A stretch of 45,004 bases of DNA from an uncultured Lachnotalea sp. (GTDB lineage: Bacteria; Bacillota; Clostridia; Lachnospirales; Lachnospiraceae), in contig CAOKOS010000018.1 in assembly GCA_948470255.1 (NCBI GenBank), forward strand, positions 1 through 45,004, in the 5' to 3' direction. A program made the translations under genes and the position numbers. Positions 40,905 through 45,004 of the stretch are shown here, piece after piece. Under the pieces are notes generated by a model. The model was not told the origin of the DNA and made no database searches. It was given only the letters and a program-made list of their open reading frames with translations. The stretch's first letter is position 1. Every line of letters begins with the position of its first letter.

Positions 40905-42631
40905 TTTGAACCTCCTATTGTCCTTATCAGTTCATCAAAATCAATGGGTTTTGAAATATGTCCGTTCATTCCAATGGCAACGGACCGCCGTTTATCCTCC
41001 ACAAAAGCATCTGCCGACAGTGCATAAATGGGAATATTCTTTGCGTCTTCCCTGTCAAGTCCGCGGATGGTCGCTGTAGCCTCCCATCCATTCACCACCG
41101 GCATCTGGATATCCATCAAAATTGTGTCATAATATCCCGGTTCATGGCTGGTAAACAAGTCGATGGCTTCCTGTCCATTTGCGGCCCACTCCACATGGGC
41201 CCCCATCTCCTCCAGAATACTGATGGATATTTCCGCATTGATCTCATTATCCTCTGCCATCAAAAGCTTCATGCCCTCTATAGTATATTCTATTTCAGAC
41301 TTCTCTTCGTGGTCTGTGGAATCTCCCATTAAAATCTCATTTTCTATGATTCCCTGGGGCCGTGACTCATCCACCGGCAATGCAAGATATACATTAAAAT
41401 CGCTCCCTCTGCCGACTTCGCTGTCCACCACGATCTGCCCATCCATCAGTTTCACCATATTATCGGCGATTGCCATTCCAAGTCCGCTTCCGCCATAATT
41501 TTTTGCAATGGTCGCCGTCTCCTGCTCAAAAGGTTTAAACAGGCGTTTTAAAAATTCCGGTGAAATCCCTTTACCTGTATCACGTACACGGATCATAAAG
41601 TGGACTTTATTTTCCAGACGGTTCATCTGCCGGAAGGTAACGGTAATCTGCCCCCCTTCTGGAGTAAACTTCACGGCATTGGACAAAAAATTTACAATCA
41701 CCTGGGACAGGCGCAGCTCATCTCCGATTACCCGACGCACATCAAAATCCAGAAGTTCCATTTTAAAGGTGACGCCTTTTTCCTCTATGGTCTTCTGGAA
41801 CATCGCCCTCAGTTTCTCTGCAAATTCAAACAAATCAAAAGGCTCTTTTGCCAGCTCCATTTTTCCGCTCTCGATCCGGGACATGTCCAAAATATCATTG
41901 ATCAACCCCAGAAGGAACTGGGACAGGCTCTCCGCCTTTTCCAGATATTCTGCAATCATCTGATACTCTTTGGAGCTTTTACAGTGTTCGTCCATACGTG
42001 CCGCGCTCATTTTACTTAAAGCCAGCATCCCCAGGATCCCATTCATCGGCGTCCGGATTTCATGTGACATATTGGACAAAAAATCCGTCTTATACCGTAC
42101 GTCCAATTCCGCCTGGTGAATCTCCTCCCTTAAATGTTTTATTTCTTCCCGCTCATGGGTGTTCTCGCGAAACCGGAACAAATATGCCTTCCCATCTTTT
42201 GAAAGTCTTATGCGCAGTTCATACCAGATTTCTTCTCCGTCTTTCCGTCTGCTGACAAAATTTTGCAAAAGCTCTTCTTTTCCATCCCACACATTCCACT
42301 TCTTCATAAATTCACGACGGTACTCCCGCTCTGTAAGCTTCTCCAAAACTTCGATATCCGTCCGAATCTCTTCTATCGTTATCCCCCAGATTTCTTCTAC
42401 GTTCTCGCTCAGATATAACAATTTTTTATCGCTCCGGCCAATTACCATATAGATAATGTCTGCCGATGGATATATATTTTGAAAAAACATTTTTTCATAT
42501 CGGAAACGCCGTCTGCTTTCCTCGTCTCTTTGGCGCATCCGTATCACTGTAGTGACCACAGAGAGCGCCAGCCACACAAGAAAAACCAGCACAGCTGCAA
42601 AATACAAAAAATCGTATGAACCCAACCCCAT
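40901..42631 (-). CDS. Hybrid sensor histidine kinase with receiver domain
   Basis: 576 residues. One N-terminal membrane helix (~8-30) is followed by a PAS-like domain (~48-150: MVIGRSDKKLLYLSENVEEIWG), a coiled linker, HisKA with phospho-acceptor His in FLSNMSHEIRTPMNGILGM (~189), and HATPase (NFLSNAVKFTPEGG, RDTGKGISPEFLKRLF, NYGGSGLGMAI). A receiver domain (~450-572: LMAEDNEINAE, phospho-acceptor Asp in TILMDIQMPVVNGWEA, SKPID) ends the protein. No DNA-binding partner or HPt gene is adjacent. GGAG precedes the ATG 42631. It is coupled to the LRR gene and follows the Ogt-like gene by 12 nt. Confidence 0.93.
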   Translation of the reverse strand: MGLGSYDFLYFAAVLVFLVWLALSVVTTVIRMRQRDEESRRRFRYEKMFFQNIYPSADIIYMVIGRSDKKLLYLSENVEEIWGITIEEIRTDIEVLEKLTEREYRREFMKKWNVWDGKEELLQNFVSRRKDGEEIWYELRIRLSKDGKAYLFRFRENTHEREEIKHLREEIHQAELDVRYKTDFLSNMSHEIRTPMNGILGMLALSKMSAARMDEHCKSSKEYQMIAEYLEKAESLSQFLLGLINDILDMSRIESGKMELAKEPFDLFEFAEKLRAMFQKTIEEKGVTFKMELLDFDVRRVIGDELRLSQVIVNFLSNAVKFTPEGGQITVTFRQMNRLENKVHFMIRVRDTGKGISPEFLKRLFKPFEQETATIAKNYGGSGLGMAIADNMVKLMDGQIVVDSEVGRGSDFNVYLALPVDESRPQGIIENEILMGDSTDHEEKSEIEYTIEGMKLLMAEDNEINAEISISILEEMGAHVEWAANGQEAIDLFTSHEPGYYDTILMDIQMPVVNGWEATATIRGLDREDAKNIPIYALSADAFVEDKRRSVAIGMNGHISKPIDFDELIRTIGGSK

Positions 42632-42643
42632 GTACGCAACTCC

Positions 42644-42955
42644 TTAAAAACAATCCCATTGACATTTTTTTATATCCACACAGCCGGAATCTTTAAACTC
42701 CACATGTTCTTTCAGCAGCAAAGCCCTCTGTTCCTGAAAATGCGGCGCCAACCTGCCTGCATGATTGACCACACGGTGACAGGGATATGTCCCATAATAT
42801 TCGGCCATACTGAGGACTTTTCCCACCAGCCTTGCATTTTTATCGCGTCCGGTCAGCTTTGCAATCTGTCCATAAGTAGCGACCTTCCCTTCGGGTATCT
42901 CTTCCACCACAGAAAGAATTTCATAAATTAACTCATCCGTCAACTTTGCTGACAT
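42644..42955 (-). CDS. Short Ogt/MGMT-like DNA alkyltransferase domain protein
   Basis: 103 residues, the C-terminal DNA-binding half of the MGMT family only. The active-site motif YPCHRVVNHAGRLAP keeps the Cys, so it is not an alkyltransferase-like (ATL) protein with Trp. The helix-turn-helix part is EGKVATYGQIAKLTG. AGGTGAGGGG lies before the ATG 42955. Short proteins of this type are common in Firmicutes; whether they repair O6-alkylguanine alone is uncertain. It probably opens the kinase operon. Confidence 0.87.
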   Translation of the reverse strand: MSAKLTDELIYEILSVVEEIPEGKVATYGQIAKLTGRDKNARLVGKVLSMAEYYGTYPCHRVVNHAGRLAPHFQEQRALLLKEHVEFKDSGCVDIKKCQWDCF

Positions 42956-43013
42956 CCCCTCACCTCTATATTATGAAATTATACCTTATTCCCCCTAAAA
43001 AATCTATACCCTT

Positions 43014-43031
43014 CAGTATCCCATTATACTG
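43014..43031 (-). promoter_or_regulatory. Inverted repeat overlapping a -10-like TATAAT upstream of the Ogt-like gene
   Basis: CAGTAT-6 nt-ATACTG is a perfect 6-bp inverted repeat, and its middle overlaps TATAAT (43028-43023, minus strand), 68 nt before the Ogt start. There is no convincing -35. A second TATAAT lies at 42983-42978. It may be an operator or a chance palindrome. Confidence 0.35.
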
Positions 43032-43062
43032 GTATTGTCTCCGTTATAAACAAATCCCGTAT

Positions 43063-43167
43063 TTAATCCTCCATAAGCCCCTTGATACATCCCGGCTGTA
43101 TTACCGCTATTTTCCGGGCGATTTTTTCATTTGGCCAATCCCACCATTTGATGCAAAGCCATTCCAT
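43063..43167 (-). pseudogene. C-terminal remnant of a CatB/XAT-type O-acetyltransferase
   Basis: A 34-codon frame containing CIKWWDWPNEKIARKIAV and ending KGLMED. The WWDWP motif followed by a charged helix is the C-terminal signature of hexapeptide CatB-related (xenobiotic/streptogramin) acetyltransferases, which are normally ~210 residues. Two stop codons lie just upstream, and no hexapeptide-repeat region is found, so only the tail survives. It is not functional. Confidence 0.6.
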
Positions 43168-43417
43168 ATTCTGCTTTTATTATCCTAAATCCTCGTCATG
43201 TTCTCTTTTCCACCCCCATTCTTCAAAAAAGAGCGGGAAAGGATACGTGAATCAGCTATTTTTAACCCCTCCTGTTTGTCATACATAAAATAATTTTATT
43301 CATCTACCAGGATATTTTCAATACAGTAAATATTACAGACACAATCTAGAACAAAGATTACGCAAAGCGCAATCGCCGCGCGTCAGCGGTGACTGAAAGG
43401 CTAATTTCCTATAAAGT

Positions 43418-43452
43418 AAAAAAGGGAGCCGCCTTTCTTTAAGAAGCCCCCT
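43418..43452 (-). terminator. Weak possible terminator after the thioredoxin-fold gene
   Basis: GGGGGC...GGCTCCC can pair imperfectly, and TTTTTT follows on the minus strand, about 150 nt after the stop at 43598. The stem has mismatches. Confidence 0.3.
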
Positions 43453-43597
43453 ATCATTATTCTTCAAGCTCTTTTCGGTAGCCAAATAATCCTCCCCATG
43501 ATTTATGTTGTTCAGTTTTTGCAGAAATATAGATGTATCTTGCCTGCATATACTTTCAAACCCCACCGCCGGCGTTCTTTTTACTCACCGCTTTCAT

Positions 43598-43948
43598 TTA
43601 CATGCCAGCTCTCGCTTTTTGAATGATAGCTTTTACTTCATCTTTTTTCATCACCTTGCCATAGGATACCACTTTACCATCCACAACTAGGGCCGGAGTA
43701 GTCATTACCCCATAGGCGGCGATCTGCGTGAAGTCCGTCACATGGTCAACGGTCGTGTCTATTCCCAAATCCGTCAAAGCGGCCCGGACGGCCTCCTCCA
43801 AGGCGCTGCATTTAGCGCAACCGCTCCCCAGCACTTTGACCCCGGTAGCGGACTTTGCCGCTTCCGCCTGTTCCATCGTTTCCGGGGTGCAGTTGCCACC
43901 ACAGCAGCAGGATGTAGTTTCTTTCTTTTTCTTACTAAACAGTCCCAT
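43598..43948 (-). CDS. Thioredoxin-fold (small redox-active disulfide) protein
   Basis: 116 residues. A Lys-rich start (MGLFSKKKKETT) and a Cys-rich segment (SCCCGGNC) precede a thioredoxin_3-type domain with active Cys-x2-Cys in GSGCAKCSAL, the cis-Pro block VMTTPALVVDGKVVS and a final helix. AAGGAGG precedes the ATG. It lies 19 nt after the permease gene; permease plus small CxxC protein is a common pair in metal(loid) resistance loci. The N-terminal Cys cluster may bind metal. Partner and substrate are inferred. Confidence 0.87.
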   Translation of the reverse strand: MGLFSKKKKETTSCCCGGNCTPETMEQAEAAKSATGVKVLGSGCAKCSALEEAVRAALTDLGIDTTVDHVTDFTQIAAYGVMTTPALVVDGKVVSYGKVMKKDEVKAIIQKARAGM

Positions 43949-43967
43949 AGACGATTCCTCCTTAAAT

Positions 43968-44969
43968 TTATATCAGTAAAAATTGGAACAAATTGAACAG
44001 ATAGCCGACTAGGATAATGCCAATGGTGCAAATCCCGATGAACAAGGCAAGTAATTTGGGTTTTACCGCTTTGCGGAGCATAATCATGGACGGCAAACTT
44101 AATGTGGTGACAGCCATCATGAAAGAAAGGATTGTACCAAGTTGTGCGCCCTTATATAGCAGAGCCTCTGCCACAGGGATCGTACCGAAAATATCGGCGT
44201 ACATGGGAACTCCTACCAGCGTAGCAAGGATAACGCCAAAGGGATTATTGCCTCCCAACACAGCTTCAATCCAGCTTTCTGGAATCCAGTTATGGATGAC
44301 TGACCCAATACCCACACCGATCAAAATATATGGGAATACTTTTTTGAATGTAGAAATGACTTGTTCTTTGGAAAACTGAACCCGTTCCTGTTTTGTCAGT
44401 GTAGGGGACTCTATATCCACGTTGCTGGCCTTACGGATAAATTCCTCCACATATGGCTCCATGTGCATCTTCTCGATCAAAGTGCCGCCCAAAACGGCAA
44501 TTATTAACCCAACTGCCACATAAATAATAGCAACCTTTACACCGAAAATACTCATTAGGAGAATAAGGCTGCCCAGGTCTACCATTGGAGAGGAAATCAA
44601 GAAAGAAAATGTAACGCCTAACGGTAGTCCGGCACTGGTGAAGCCGATAAACAATGGAATGGAGGAACAGGAACAAAAAGGTGTTACAGTACCCAATAGA
44701 GCGGATATCATATTTGCACCGACACCATGAAAACGACCTAATATCCGTTTGCTCCGTTCCGGCGGGAAGTAGCTTTGAATGTAGGAAATGACGAAAATCA
44801 AGAAACAGAGCAGCGCTGTAATTTTTAATACGTCGTAGAGGAAAAACTGGACGCTCCCTCCTATACGTTCTCCCACATCCATCCCCAGCATGGAAAGACC
44901 CCCGCCGATTAGTTCATTCAGCCACTTCATGCCTAAAACTTGGTCTTGGATAAACTTCCATACGCCCAT
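43968..44969 (-). CDS. PF03773-type permease (ArsP-like)
   Basis: 333 residues with about eight to nine membrane helices. The motif TPFCSCSSIPLFIGFTSAGLP with its Cys pair, then FLISSPMVD and a second repeat (FGVILATLVGVPMYADIFG), identifies the PF03773 permease family, which includes organoarsenical exporter ArsP. GTGAGG lies before the ATG 44969. The gene is complete; only 35 nt upstream are seen, so an ArsR-type regulator beyond the window edge is likely but unseen. Substrate could be arsenical, another metal(loid) or a thiol-linked compound. Confidence 0.88.
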   Translation of the reverse strand: MGVWKFIQDQVLGMKWLNELIGGGLSMLGMDVGERIGGSVQFFLYDVLKITALLCFLIFVISYIQSYFPPERSKRILGRFHGVGANMISALLGTVTPFCSCSSIPLFIGFTSAGLPLGVTFSFLISSPMVDLGSLILLMSIFGVKVAIIYVAVGLIIAVLGGTLIEKMHMEPYVEEFIRKASNVDIESPTLTKQERVQFSKEQVISTFKKVFPYILIGVGIGSVIHNWIPESWIEAVLGGNNPFGVILATLVGVPMYADIFGTIPVAEALLYKGAQLGTILSFMMAVTTLSLPSMIMLRKAVKPKLLALFIGICTIGIILVGYLFNLFQFLLI

Positions 44970-45004
44970 AGAAAAACCTCACTTTCAATTGGTCGGACAA
45001 TATA

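Larger units (their letters stand above)
42956..43597. other. 640-bp gap between the Ogt-like gene and the thioredoxin-fold gene
   Basis: No intact gene is supported here. It holds an inverted repeat over a TATAAT (43014-43031), an acetyltransferase remnant (43063-43167), a GC-rich patch amid AT-rich sequence (about 43365-43395), and a weak hairpin followed by a T-run (43418-43452). It looks like a decayed region at the edge of a transferred cassette. Confidence 0.55.

Noticed and set aside
43333-43566. 77-codon minus-strand frame in the gap after the thioredoxin-fold gene
   Set aside because: No domain and no good ribosome site; it runs through the possible terminator hairpin and a GC-rich patch.

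Overview
This window (about 45 kb) looks like the chromosome of an anaerobic, spore-forming, acetogenic member of the Lachnospiraceae (Blautia-like). The evidence is a complete CO dehydrogenase/acetyl-CoA synthase (Wood-Ljungdahl carbonyl branch) gene set, an NADH-type methylene-THF reductase set (RnfC2-MetV-MetF), a GerW-type sporulation protein, clostridial ChW repeats, strong AGGAGG ribosome sites, and housekeeping neighbours typical of Clostridia. Genus-level placement is inference. Almost every gene lies on the minus strand; rpmB is the only confident plus-strand gene.

Right to left (direction of transcription). 44969-43598: a PF03773-type permease and a thioredoxin-fold protein, probably a transferred cassette. 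43597-42956: a 640-bp non-coding gap holding a 34-codon remnant of a CatB/XAT-type acetyltransferase. 42955-33568: a tightly packed run of an Ogt-like protein, a hybrid sensor kinase, a membrane-anchored leucine-rich-repeat protein, a MoxR ATPase, a DUF58 protein and a membrane transglutaminase-like protein whose catalytic Cys is Ser. 33505-26186: housekeeping genes yicC, remA, gmk, rpoZ, rimO, pgsA, cinA, a small unknown, a DUF2953 protein, gerW and a 46-codon membrane peptide, closing at a bidirectional terminator. rpmB (L28) faces this block. 25666-21435: asp23-like, fakA-like and recG. 21392-17262: a secreted transglutaminase/ChW-repeat protein and a two-gene ABC transporter.

17038-80 is the acetogenesis region, in at least three transcription units. 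Unit 1 (rnfC2-metV-metF) makes methyl-THF. It starts at a promoter whose -35 region is replaced by a perfect tandem 9-bp repeat, passes an upstream ORF that overlaps a TTG start, and ends at a clear terminator. Unit 2 is a lone SEC-C protein with its own promoter. Unit 3 starts from a near-consensus promoter and reads: His-rich metal-binding protein, cooT, cooC, acsA (CODH), a second cooC/acsF, acsB (ACS), acsD, acsC, acsE, acsV, DUF3786 gene. Nickel handling (His-rich protein, CooT, one CooC-type ATPase directly ahead of each nickel enzyme) comes first. Next come the two Ni enzymes, then the corrinoid methyl carrier (AcsC/D), its methyltransferase (AcsE) and its reductive activator (AcsV). 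The formyl/methenyl-THF genes (fhs, fchA, folD), formate dehydrogenase and hydrogenase are not in the window.

Most interesting: (i) a MetV-like domain fused to RnfC2 next to a stand-alone metV; (ii) two near-identical GNRA-capped hairpins with a compensatory base change between acsB and acsD; (iii) the nickel-chaperone module; (iv) the sensor kinase-LRR-MoxR-DUF58-pseudo-transglutaminase operon.
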